From Haemophilus parahaemolyticus (GTDB taxonomy: Bacteria > Pseudomonadota > Gammaproteobacteria > Enterobacterales > Pasteurellaceae), in contig NZ_MUXY01000017.1 in the NCBI RefSeq assembly GCF_002015035.1, forward strand, positions 1 to 64,000: 64,000 nt of DNA, written 5' to 3'. The notes below the pieces were generated by a model, which was not told where the DNA came from, ran no database searches, and was given only the letters and a program-made list of their open reading frames with translations. Within the stretch, counting starts at the first letter, position 1; each line of letters opens with the position of its first letter. Positions 1 through 7,787 of this stretch are shown here, piece after piece. Position numbers and translations under genes: made by a program.

Positions 1-65
1 AGGGGCAAATTACATTTGCCCCAAAACATCGCCTAAGTATCAGGGAGAATGTAATTCGCCCCTAC
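1..65. repeat. Intergenic GTAGGGGCG-type inverted repeat element
   Basis: Positions 1-22 form a near palindrome around AAATT/ACATTT. Positions 51-65 read, on the other strand, GTAGGGGCGAATTAC, the end signature shared with elements at 7531, 24423, 38424 and 42807. The left end may lie outside the window. No coding potential was seen. It is a small dispersed hairpin element of unknown function. Confidence 0.55.
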
Positions 66-115
66 TTTTACTTCTTACATCGCTCAAAAACCAATAGGAA
101 ACTGGAAAATATTCT

Positions 116-310
116 ATGACAACAGATCCACTTTTACCTGACGCAAAAAAATTTATTTTAGAAACCAAACAAACATCAATTTCCGCTTTGCAGCGCCATT
201 TACGAATCAGTTTTATGCGTGCCACAAGAATGATAGAACAACTTGAAAAAGAAGGTTTTGTTTCTAAAGCGGATAAATATTTAAAACGAGAAATATTAGG
301 AGATAAATGA
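116..310 (+). CDS. Orphan FtsK gamma-domain-like winged-helix protein (64 aa)
   Basis: This is a short winged-helix protein resembling the C-terminal gamma domain of the DNA translocase FtsK, the part that reads KOPS sequences on DNA. Residues 25-50 keep the family pattern: L25-Q26-R27, then I31, R35-A36-x-R38, I40, L43-E44, G47 and V49-S50. There is no motor domain; the whole protein is 64 residues, so it can bind DNA at most. The stop overlaps the next start (ATGA at 307-310), so the two genes are probably translated together. Family membership is inferred from the motif pattern. A role as a small regulator or a remnant of a mobile element is possible but unproven. Confidence 0.65.
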   Translation: MTTDPLLPDAKKFILETKQTSISALQRHLRISFMRATRMIEQLEKEGFVSKADKYLKREILGDK

Positions 311-726
311 TGGCAAGATCACTTTTACACCAAATGGTTTTGAAATATTTTGCTCATTCCGAATTAGCAAAAGAATATCAATTAACTATTACTTACCATA
401 AAAATTATATTGAAATGCGTTCTCCATTGTGGGATAAACATTTAACACTTTGCTTTTCTAAATATAGGAGGTATTGGTGTATTAATATGCCTTTTGAAAA
501 AGAGGGGGAAATTATTGATTTTATGTTTGATATTGATAGTTCCGTTGCTTATTGTGAAAAAGGTTATTATTGCCGATTATGTGAAGAGAAAGAATATTTT
601 AATTCCGTAGAAGAATTAATTTATGATGAATTATTTAAACCCATTATTCAAGATCTAACCAAAGGAGAATATGAAAATAAAGTTATCTTTGGCGACTGTT
701 GGGCACAATTTGTGAAAGAGGAATAA
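307..726 (+). CDS. Hypothetical protein (139 aa), coupled to the FtsK-gamma-like gene
   Basis: I do not recognise this protein. It is soluble-looking, with no signal peptide or membrane segment, and rich in Tyr, Glu and Lys, with cysteines clustered around residues 84-96. Its start overlaps the stop of the upstream gene; ATG 307 and ATG 310 are both possible. It ends three bases before the ATG of the broken Sir2-family gene, so the three genes look like one operon. Base composition is AT-rich like the rest of the 1-4160 stretch. No function can be given from sequence alone. Confidence 0.6.
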   Translation: MMARSLLHQMVLKYFAHSELAKEYQLTITYHKNYIEMRSPLWDKHLTLCFSKYRRYWCINMPFEKEGEIIDFMFDIDSSVAYCEKGYYCRLCEEKEYFNSVEELIYDELFKPIIQDLTKGEYENKVIFGDCWAQFVKEE

Positions 727-728
727 AG

Positions 729-1551
729 ATGAAAAACGATCTTAATTACGCCGTATAATTAATTCAAAAAGCCGACGGCATTTTAATTACCGCTGGGGCG
801 GGAATGAGCGTAGATTCTGGCTTGCCGGATTTCCGTAGCGTGGGCGGATTTTGGAATGCTTACCCAATGTTTCGCGAGCATAATATTAACTTTGAAGATA
901 TTGCCACGCCGCTTGCTTACCAGCGAAATCCCGATCTTGCCTACTGGTTCTATGGGCATCGGCTGGTGCAATATCGCAATGTGGTGCCGCACGAAGGGTA
1001 TCGAATTTTAAAACGTTGGGCAGAGGCAAAACCGCACGGCTATTTTGTCTTTACCAGCAATGTGGATGGGCATTTTCAAAAGGCAGGGTTTGAGGAAAGC
1101 CATGTGTATGAAGTTCACGGCACATTGGAACGTCAGCAATGTATTGAAAATTGCCGTGGATTAAGCTGGCAAGCGGTCGATTTTCATCCTGAAATAGACA
1201 ATGAAAAATTGCATCTTACTAGTGAAAAAACCACGTTGCCCTTATTGTGGCGGTTTGGCGCGTCAAAACGTGTTGATGTTTGATGATTGGACGTATTCCA
1301 GCAATTATCAAGATTTCAAAAAATTGCGACTCGATGCCTGGTTGAAAGAGGTCAAAAATCTGGTGGTGATTGAACTGGGGGCAGGCAAAGCGATTCCAAC
1401 GGTGCGATATTTTTCAGAGCGCACGGCAAAAATGAAAAAAGGCGGTTTTATTCGCATCAATCCGCAAGATGCAGGTGTGCCGAAAATGCATTTTTTAAGC
1501 TTAGAAATGACCGCACTTGCAGCATTAAAAGAGATTGATGAATTACTTTAA
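729..1551 (+). pseudogene. Sir2-family NAD-dependent deacylase, two disabling lesions
   Basis: The frame opening at ATG 729 reads nine codons, then meets TAA at 756-758, then continues through the Sir2 NAD-binding motif GAGMSVDSGLPDFRS and the TSNVDGHFQKAGF segment (Sir2 N-I-D motif with V for I). A second lesion lies in the A6 run at 1225-1230: removing one A joins the first frame to the downstream frame carrying the second zinc Cys pair (PRCPYCGG) and the LMFDDW segment. The first pair is QQCIENC. The full protein would be about 273 residues. Internal starts such as ATG 804 cut into the NAD-binding loop, so neither fragment should work. Sir2 proteins deacylate lysines or, in defence systems, consume NAD; which applies here is not visible. 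The TAA could be a C-to-T change of CAA. Confidence 0.85.
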
Positions 1552-1950
1552 TAATAAAAGAGCGGTGGAAAAATGGAAAAATTTTGCGAAATCAGTTTTT
1601 GCCAGTGGGCGGGTAAAAATTTAGAAAATTTGTAATTTTACTCGAGAAATTAACCGCTTGTGGGTATCTCATTTTTTAAAAATTTGATTAAATTTTAACT
1701 GCTAAGAATTTCTTATAAGTTCAAAACAGGCAAAATGCTGATTGTGTGGGATCCTGTATTTATTGGAACAATCCGGAAATTCCGGATTGTTGCCATATGA
1801 TATTTATTAACTTGTAAATATTTCTTACAAGTTAAAATGGATAACGTTTCAACTCCCGAAGATTTCTCGGCTGTTCAATGAATCCATACGACACCATTTG
1901 TCGCTACCCCCCTTATTCTATTCACATCAAGAAAACAACACGAGGTATTT
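1552..1950. other. Gene-free stretch with inverted repeats and a USS
   Basis: No credible gene was found here. It holds a reversed uptake-signal core (ACCGCTTGT) near 1650, a perfect 12-bp inverted repeat at 1767-1778/1780-1791 (AACAATCCGGAA arms), an inverted repeat with AACTTGTAA arms around 1810-1832, and a short CGACA/TGTCG repeat near 1889-1903. A motif like ATTTCTTATAAGTT occurs at about 1708 and again at about 1820 with one change. It presumably contains the promoter of the nucleotidase gene at 1951, but I could not single one out. Confidence 0.5.
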
Positions 1951-2418
1951 ATGAAAAAGATCCTTTATTTAGATATGGACAATGTATTGGTGGATTTTCC
2001 GTCTGGTATTGCTCAATTAGATGAACAAACTTTGCAAGAATATGCAGGGCGTTATGATGAGGTGGAGGGGATTTTTGCCTTGATGAAGCCGATGGAAGGG
2101 GCGTTGGAAGCGGTAGATGTATTAGCGAAAAAATACGATCTCTATGTGCTTTCCACTTCGCCTTGGGATAATCCTTCGGCGTGGCGAGATAAATTGGAGT
2201 GGATTCAGCGTTATTTTGGTAAAGATGCCTCTTCGCCACTTTATAAGCGGTTGATTTTATCTCATCACAAAAATTTGAATGCGGGAGATTATTTGGTGGA
2301 TGATCGCTTGAAAAATGGCGCTAATAAATTTAGCGGTGAACATATCCATTTTGGTACGGATCGTTTCCCTGATTGGGCTGCGGTGGTGGCATATTTGATG
2401 GAGAAAAGTGATGAGTAA
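1951..2418 (+). CDS. 5'(3')-deoxyribonucleotidase, NT5C type (HAD superfamily)
   Basis: This is a HAD-superfamily phosphatase of the NT5C type, which removes phosphate from deoxyribonucleoside monophosphates. Motif I is DMDNVLVDF at residues 8-16, with the two catalytic aspartates; motif II lies at STSPWDNPSAW around residue 68; motif IV at DDRLKNGA around residue 117. The length of 155 residues is close to the bacterial family's usual 160-180. A GAGG-like ribosome site (cacgaggtatttATG) supports the start. The stop overlaps the ATG (2411) of the frameshifted GIY-YIG gene. It is the only clearly intact enzyme gene between 729 and 4162. The substrate is inferred from the family. Confidence 0.82.
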   Translation: MKKILYLDMDNVLVDFPSGIAQLDEQTLQEYAGRYDEVEGIFALMKPMEGALEAVDVLAKKYDLYVLSTSPWDNPSAWRDKLEWIQRYFGKDASSPLYKRLILSHHKNLNAGDYLVDDRLKNGANKFSGEHIHFGTDRFPDWAAVVAYLMEKSDE

Positions 2419-3612
2419 TGGTTATTATATTTATGTGTTGATTGACCCGAGAAATAATCAAATTCTTTCTATTGATAAAGGCATTGGCAATAATTCGCCT
2501 GTTTTTTGGTTGAATGAAAGAAAGCGTAATCAGAAACTGCTTCCAATGCTTTTATTTGAATATCCTGAATGTCAAAATTTAGTTAAGCAAGGTGTTTTTC
2601 CAGATTATTTTATTTTGAACAGGGATTGTCTGAAGACGAAGCGAATCTATTAGTTGAAAGCTCAAAAGATATTTTATATTTAATGGGGATTGATAAAGTT
2701 AATTTATCACGTTCAACTATTGGTGTGCAGTCAATGTGTAAAATATATCAGCATTACGAAGGATGTAAATTAGAAACTGATTTACCCGTTGTGTTAATTA
2801 ATTTAGATAAAGTATTCCATCATATTACCAAAAATCAATCTAAAATGAGCCAAGAACGGTTTGAAAAATTAGTCTTTTCTTATGTAAGAAAATGGTGGAA
2901 ATTTGGCGATAAAAAAGGGAATGCGAAATATGCTGTTGCTGTTTATCGTGGTTGGACAATTGCTGCTTACCGAATTGATCGCTGGATTGCGCCTAAACAT
3001 CAGAAGTTCAATAAACGTTGGAAATTTAAAGGTGAAATTATACAAAAAGGCAATCACATTCATCGAAAATTAGTCAATAAAATAACCTATGCAAATAAAG
3101 AAAATTATCGTACTCCGCAGAATCCAATCAGTTATCGAAATTGCACAAAAGTAAGTAGTGATTTTATTTTTCGCTATAACAATGGTATTGAGTCTGCCTT
3201 AATTTATCCTAAGAATGAACAAGCATTGAATGTATTGTCACTGTTTGCTGATAAATATAAGTGGAAAGTCTACCAAATCAATGCTGTTTATTTTGAAAGA
3301 GAAAATGAGCAAGAGTATTATGCTTGCTATTTAGTGCAGAATCAGCACAATCAATCTGATTTTAGCCAAAATATGGATATAATCAGAAAATATTTATTAA
3401 TGCCATTTAAATATCCATTAAATATACAAGAACAAGTTGCTCATTTCTTTAATTGTGTAAGTAATAAGCCGTTTCAATATATCTCAGCCTGTTATGAAGC
3501 TCATTTATATAAAGCAGGTAATATTTCGGGAATGTGGTGTCGTGATATGCGAATTAAAGAGATTGTCAAACGGTTAGAAATGGGAAAAAATTTGCAAGAT
3601 ATTGATGAGTAG
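2411..3612 (+). pseudogene. LEM-3-like GIY-YIG domain protein, frameshifted
   Basis: The first frame (ATG 2411, stop at 2651-2653) gives the N-terminal GIY-YIG segment beginning YYIYVLIDPRNN. The second frame continues with GLSEDEANLLVES, then a conserved tail including VLINLDKVF, AVYRGW and YRIDRWI, the layout of LEM-3-like GIY-YIG proteins. Adding one G to the G3 run at 2622-2624 joins the frames (NRGLSEDEA) into a product of about 400 residues. The second catalytic half is also altered: where active relatives have Y-I-G-K-G, this one has S-I-D-K-G, so nuclease activity was doubtful even before the frameshift. Roughly the last 190 residues (from about 3060) are not part of the domain as I know it and are unrecognised. 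Confidence 0.72.
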
Positions 3613-3631
3613 ATTTTATCGGAGAAAAATA

Positions 3632-4162
3632 ATGAAAACTCGAATTATTGGTATAGGGAAAATAGGACGTGATTTGTTTTCTAATTTAAAATTAGAAAGT
3701 ATTAATGCAGATTGTGTTTTATTAGGAATAACCTCAAATGAATTAACGCATTCTTATTGTCGTACACATTTAATAAAATATGAAAATAATCCTACAGAAG
3801 GGCAATTCCCAACCATTAGGCTCTTAGAAAGTACACATAAATTTCTTGATAGTTTTTCTTCAGCAGAGCAATTGATTATTGTATCAGGCTTAATGATTCA
3901 TCATTCACAATTTATTCCTGTGATTACAGAGAAATTAAAAGAAAATCATAGAAAAATTATTCTGTTATTAGTCTAGCCTTATAAATCTACCGAAAATGAT
4001 AGAAAAGCTTATCAAGCTAATATTTTATTTTTCTTAAAAGATTTTTGTAATGAGCAACATTTGTTTTGTTATGATGATGTGTTACTTGAGAATGATCTTT
4101 CTTTAGCCGTAAATCAATTAGAAATGGATATTAAAGAGAGCATTTTGGAGTATTTAAGGTAA
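3632..4162 (+). pseudogene. Degenerate FtsZ/tubulin-like protein, interrupted by an amber codon
   Basis: From ATG 3632 (after cggagaaa) the frame reads 114 residues to TAG at 3974-3976, then stays open in the same frame to TAA at 4160-4162, giving 176 residues if read through. The order of elements follows the FtsZ GTPase domain: RIIGIGKIGRDLFSNL at the start, ITSNELTHS where FtsZ has VNTDAQAL, LIIVSGLMIHHSQFIPVI where FtsZ has its GGGTGTG loop and APVI, then PYKSTENDRKA and a late LFCYDDVLL segment. The glycine loops that bind GTP are gone. No signal or membrane segment is seen. The relationship is a by-eye motif alignment, not a search result. The TAG could be read through, but given its neighbours decay is more likely. 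Confidence 0.5.
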
Positions 4163-4166
4163 AAAC

Positions 4167-4190
4167 AAAGCCACCTTTCGGTGGCTTTTT
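4167..4190. terminator. Bidirectional terminator between the FtsZ-like gene and leuD
   Basis: A 9-bp stem AAAGCCACC/GGTGGCTTT with a TTTC loop is followed by T's on the plus strand and preceded by A's for the minus strand. It sits between two convergent genes. Confidence 0.85.
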
Positions 4191-4200
4191 AGCATATTTA

Positions 4201-4803
4201 TTAACGCAAAAATGCGGGGATATTTTTCTCATATTCTGCGATTTTATCTTCGTGCTGAAGAGTTAAACCGATATTGTCTAAGCCTTCGAGCAAGCAGTGG
4301 CGACGGAATTCATCGAGCTCAAAGTGGTAAACTTTATCGCCAGTAGTCACGGTCATTGCTTCTAAATCCACATCAATTTGTTTGCCTTCATTTGCCCATA
4401 CCCATTGGAAAATCTCTTCTACTTCTTCTTCGCTTAAGCGAATCGGTAGCATATGGTTATTCAAGCTATTGTTATAGAAAATATCTGCAAAACTTGGTGC
4501 AATCATTACTTTAAAACCGTAATCTGCTAACGCCCAAGGTGCGTGCTCACGTGATGAGCCGCAACCTAAATTTTTACGTGCAAGTAAGATTTTTGCACCT
4601 TGATATTGCGGATAGTTCAACACAAAATCTGGATTTGGCTTTGTGCCTTCAGCATCTAAATAACGCCATTCATGGAAAAGATGTTTCCCAAAGCCCACTC
4701 GGGTAATGGCTTGTAAGAATTGTTTTGGGATGATTGCATCGGTATCCACATTTGCTGCATCAAGAGGCACGACTAAGCCTGAAAGTTGTTTAAAACCTGC
4801 CAT
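4201..4803 (-). CDS. leuD: 3-isopropylmalate dehydratase small subunit
   Basis: This is the small (swivel) subunit of isopropylmalate isomerase, which with LeuC interconverts 2- and 3-isopropylmalate in leucine synthesis in the cytoplasm. Its 200 residues are the usual length. The family signature is present at [13 protein letters not shown] (about residues 77-89), and the N-terminus [20 protein letters not shown] is typical. It begins 13 bases after the leuC stop, so the two are co-transcribed. No leuA or leuB lies beside them, unlike the common leuABCD arrangement. Confidence 0.97.
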   Translation of the reverse strand: MAGFKQLSGLVVPLDAANVDTDAIIPKQFLQAITRVGFGKHLFHEWRYLDAEGTKPNPDFVLNYPQYQGAKILLARKNLGCGSSREHAPWALADYGFKVMIAPSFADIFYNNSLNNHMLPIRLSEEEVEEIFQWVWANEGKQIDVDLEAMTVTTGDKVYHFELDEFRRHCLLEGLDNIGLTLQHEDKIAEYEKNIPAFLR

Positions 4804-4816
4804 TATTTTATCCTTA

Positions 4817-6226
4817 TTAATTTAATGCCACTTGGCGAATATCTACAAATTTACCGAACATTGCCGCGGCGGCTGCCATTGCTGGGCTCACTAAGTGCGT
4901 GCGACCATTACGACCTTGACGACCTTCGAAGTTACGGTTAGAGGTTGAAGCACAACGTTCCCACTCACCTAAGCGGTCATCATTCATTCCTAAGCACATC
5001 GAGCAACCTGGGTTACGCCATTCTGCACCTGCTTCGATAAAGATTTTGTCTAATCCCTCTTTTTCTGCTTGCTCTTTTACTAAGCCTGAACCTGGCACAA
5101 CAAGCACACGTTTTACATTATCCGCCTTTTTACGCCCTTTCATCACTGCTGCAGCTGCACGTAAATCTTCAATACGAGAGTTGGTGCAAGAACCGATAAA
5201 CACTTGATCGACAGGAATTTCTTTAAGATCGGTATTTGGCTCAAGCCCAATATAGGCTAAGGCTTTTTCTGCAGAGGCTTTTGTGACAGGATCTGCCATC
5301 TCTTCAGGATTTGGCACAACCTGGTCGATACCAATGACTTGACCAGGGTTTGTCCCCCAAGTTACTTGTGGAGCAATATCTTTTGCTTCTAACACAACAA
5401 CAGTGTCAAATTGTGCTTCGTCATCTGATTTTAAGGTTTTCCAATATTCAACTGCATCATCCCAATCTTTGCCTTGTGGTGCGTGTGGACGATTTTTTAA
5501 GTATGCGAACGTGGTTTCATCTGGCGCGATCAAACCTGCTTTAGCACCCAATTCGATTGCCATATTACATACCGTCATTCGACCTTCCATTGAAAGATCG
5601 CGAATCGCTTCACCGCAGAACTCAACCACGTGCCCCGTACCGCCTGCCATCGTGGTTTTACCGATAATTGCAAGTACGATGTCTTTTGCCGTAATGCCTG
5701 GGTTTACTTTACCACGCACTTCAATTTTCATACTTTTCGCACGGGCTTGTTTTAAGGTTTGCGTGGCTAACACGTGTTCCACTTCAGAGGTACCGATACC
5801 GAATGCCAATGCTCCGAATGCTCCGTGAGTTGCAGTGTGAGAGTCGCCACACACAATCGTCATTCCTGGAAGAGTTAAGCCTTGCTCTGGTCCCATTACG
5901 TGAACAATGCCTTGCTCTTTTGTGCTCATATCGAACAATTGAATGCCTGTTGTTTTCGTGTTTTTGGCAAGTTCTAAAACTTGGATTTTAGCCTGACCTT
6001 CAAGTTTGTTTACATCACGCACTTGAGTAGAAATACTGTGATCCATCGTTCCAAATGTTTTGCCTACTTGGCGAACTTGACGCCCTGCTACGCGTAAGCC
6101 ATCAAATGCCTGTGGACTGGTTACTTCGTGAATAAGATGACGGTTGATATAAAGAATCGGCGTTTCGCCTTCGGCTTCATAAACAACGTGTGCATCGAAA
6201 AGTTTTTCGTATAGTGTTTTTGCCAT
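4817..6226 (-). CDS. leuC: 3-isopropylmalate dehydratase large subunit
   Basis: This is the aconitase-family large subunit of isopropylmalate isomerase and carries the catalytic 4Fe-4S cluster. The cluster cysteines are seen in FIGSCTNSR and GCSMCLG near the C-terminal third; the [16 protein letters not shown] segment near residue 130 is also conserved. I start it at ATG 6226 ([10 protein letters not shown], 469 residues), matching the family; an upstream TTG at 6238 would add four residues without better support. It is the first gene of a leuC-leuD pair, with its promoter region at 6227-6370. The cluster links this enzyme to the isc operon further along the window. Confidence 0.97.
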   Translation of the reverse strand: MAKTLYEKLFDAHVVYEAEGETPILYINRHLIHEVTSPQAFDGLRVAGRQVRQVGKTFGTMDHSISTQVRDVNKLEGQAKIQVLELAKNTKTTGIQLFDMSTKEQGIVHVMGPEQGLTLPGMTIVCGDSHTATHGAFGALAFGIGTSEVEHVLATQTLKQARAKSMKIEVRGKVNPGITAKDIVLAIIGKTTMAGGTGHVVEFCGEAIRDLSMEGRMTVCNMAIELGAKAGLIAPDETTFAYLKNRPHAPQGKDWDDAVEYWKTLKSDDEAQFDTVVVLEAKDIAPQVTWGTNPGQVIGIDQVVPNPEEMADPVTKASAEKALAYIGLEPNTDLKEIPVDQVFIGSCTNSRIEDLRAAAAVMKGRKKADNVKRVLVVPGSGLVKEQAEKEGLDKIFIEAGAEWRNPGCSMCLGMNDDRLGEWERCASTSNRNFEGRQGRNGRTHLVSPAMAAAAAMFGKFVDIRQVALN

Positions 6227-6529
6227 AATAAATTCCAACTCAAAATAAAATCGAATAGAGCGATTGCAAAAATTTCGCTTTTTTAACCGCTTGTCTGAAA
6301 ACGCTTTAACTATAACGGTTCGATAAATGAAAGTAAAATGCTAATTTAATGAGAATAGACGATTTTTATGCTAGTAAAAAAGCCTAAAACGAGGGATTTT
6401 AGGCTTTTAGCAGAATAAAATATTAGAACTAAAAACGGACACAGAAGGTTATCTAGCAATTTCACTGCTTTATAGGGTAATTTACTTAGAAGGTTTTTCG
6501 TCTGTTTTTGGATTAAAAGGGAAAAGCTA
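6227..6529. other. Gene-free stretch between lpxK and leuC
   Basis: It contains a reversed uptake-signal core (ACCGCTTGT) near 6283, the lpxK terminator at 6376-6408, and about 120 bases (6409-6529) in which I see nothing. The leuC promoter should lie between 6230 and 6370 on the minus strand. Confidence 0.5.
6376..6408 (-). terminator. Terminator of ilvG-ilvM-lpxK
   Basis: A 12-bp stem AAAAGCCTAAAA/TTTTAGGCTTTT with a 7-base loop is followed, on the minus strand, by further T's. It lies 120 bases past the lpxK stop and before leuC. Confidence 0.8.
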
Positions 6530-7507
6530 TCAATTTTTAATTAAATCCATAACCATCCTCACTAAACAAGCGGTCGATTTTTCGGAAAATCTTGCAGAAA
6601 CAGGCACATACCACCAATTTTCTTGGGCGAAGGCTTTGCATTTTACGGCATCTTTTTCGGTCATCAGAAGCGGGAGATTTTGGCTGAGCTTTGGTACAAT
6701 CATTCCAGCGGTAAAGACTTGGTGATCGGCAAAGCTAAATGTATCGGCAAGGGGAATGCCAAGCTCTTTGAGCATATTAAAGAAACGAGGTGGGTAGCCA
6801 ATGCCCGCAAGAGCGTAAACAGGCTGGGTAAATTCGCTGAGTTTGCGTTTTTCACCCGTTTTAAGGTTAATCGCAAAATCGGGTTCGAGGTGCATTGCGT
6901 GTTCACTTGCATTTGCATTTTTCCCGTTACAAATGACCGCTTGCACCTGCTTTAATCGACTTGGCAATTCACGCAATCCGCCTGCTGGGAGCACGAAACC
7001 GTTACCAAATCGGCGTTCTCCATCAACTACCACCCATTCCATATCTCTATCAAGAGCGTAATGTTGCAAACCGTCGTCAGTGACAATCAAATCAAGCTCA
7101 AACTGGTTTAATAGCAGTTCAATACTTTGCTGGCGGTTTGGTGAAATTGCCACTGGTGCGTGGGTGCGTTGTGAGATTAACACAGGTTCATCACCCATCA
7201 ATTTCGGATCACTTTCTGGCGTAACTAGCTGCGGATAAACCTTATTTTCCCCACCATAACCACGAGAAATTACACCGACTTTTACGCCTCTTTTCTGAAG
7301 CTGTTCTACCAACCAAATCACAAGCGGAGTTTTGCCGTTCCCTCCCACAGAAATATTGCCAATCACCAAAACAGGCACAGGCGAGCGGTAGGATTTGAGG
7401 ATTTTTTTGCGATAAAGGGCAACGCGGATTTGGCTAATGAACCAAAAGAGCAGCGAAAATGGGGCGAGTAGCCAAGTGATAATTGAGGTTTTTTGCCAGA
7501 GTTTCAT
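6530..7507 (-). CDS. lpxK: Tetraacyldisaccharide 4'-kinase
   Basis: LpxK phosphorylates the 4' position of the lipid A disaccharide at the inner membrane. The Walker A loop GGNGKTP is at about residues 55-61, after an N-terminal membrane anchor ([12 protein letters not shown]). I chose ATG 7507 (MKLWQKTS, 325 residues), the family's usual length. An upstream GTG at 7549 would make the first 14 residues come from a dispersed hairpin repeat (7531-7557), which is unlikely. In many relatives lpxK follows msbA; here it follows ilvM, so LPS and branched-chain amino acid genes share a transcript or the repeat separates them. Confidence 0.95.
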   Translation of the reverse strand: MKLWQKTSIITWLLAPFSLLFWFISQIRVALYRKKILKSYRSPVPVLVIGNISVGGNGKTPLVIWLVEQLQKRGVKVGVISRGYGGENKVYPQLVTPESDPKLMGDEPVLISQRTHAPVAISPNRQQSIELLLNQFELDLIVTDDGLQHYALDRDMEWVVVDGERRFGNGFVLPAGGLRELPSRLKQVQAVICNGKNANASEHAMHLEPDFAINLKTGEKRKLSEFTQPVYALAGIGYPPRFFNMLKELGIPLADTFSFADHQVFTAGMIVPKLSQNLPLLMTEKDAVKCKAFAQENWWYVPVSARFSEKSTACLVRMVMDLIKN

Positions 7508-7530
7508 TTTGTGTTTATGAAATAAGAGTG

Positions 7531-7557
7531 GTAGGGGCGTGTTGAACACGCCCCGAC
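7531..7557. repeat. GTAGGGGCG-type hairpin repeat between ilvM and lpxK
   Basis: A GGGGCGTGTT/AACACGCCCC inverted repeat with a one-base centre starts with the GTAGGGGCG signature shared by other intergenic elements here. It has no T-run, so it is not an obvious terminator, although it may stabilise or process the ilvM-lpxK transcript. Confidence 0.65.
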
Positions 7558-7564
7558 AATGCGA

Positions 7565-7786
7565 TTAGCTAGTAATCTTTGTTACATCAAACAACTTTTC
7601 TAATTGTGTAGTCAGCAATGAAATTGCTCGGGTACTTTGAAGTTTAAGATTAAGTGTTAATGTCTGTTCACTTTTTTGAGCGTTTAAATCCAACACTTCA
7701 AAGCCACGGTGACGTACTACACGAAGCAGACGTTCTAATGTTTCAGGGCGAGCATTCGCTTCAATGGTTAAATTATATTGCTGCAT
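7565..7786 (-). CDS. ilvM: Acetolactate synthase II small subunit
   Basis: This is the ACT-domain regulatory subunit of acetolactate synthase isozyme II, partner of IlvG in valine and isoleucine synthesis. The 73 residues from ATG 7786 (MQQYNLTIEANARPETLERL) match the short IlvM type. The N-terminal segment LTIEANARPETLERLLRVVRHRGF is the ACT fold's first half. Its start overlaps or abuts the ilvG stop (7788), the usual ilvGM coupling. Because ilvG carries a frameshift, translation coupled to the ilvG end would be weakened. Confidence 0.92.
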   Translation of the reverse strand: MQQYNLTIEANARPETLERLLRVVRHRGFEVLDLNAQKSEQTLTLNLKLQSTRAISLLTTQLEKLFDVTKITS

Positions 7787-7787
7787 T

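Noticed and set aside
1..4190. Prophage or integrative element
   Set aside because: No integrase, transposase, structural phage gene or flanking attachment repeats were found; only an accessory gene cluster can be supported.
5403..5828. Plus-strand open frame of 141 codons inside leuC
   Set aside because: Fully inside a conserved gene on the other strand, with no family resemblance.
7508..7549. Longer LpxK starting at GTG 7549
   Set aside because: The added residues are encoded by a dispersed hairpin repeat; ATG 7507 gives the normal length.
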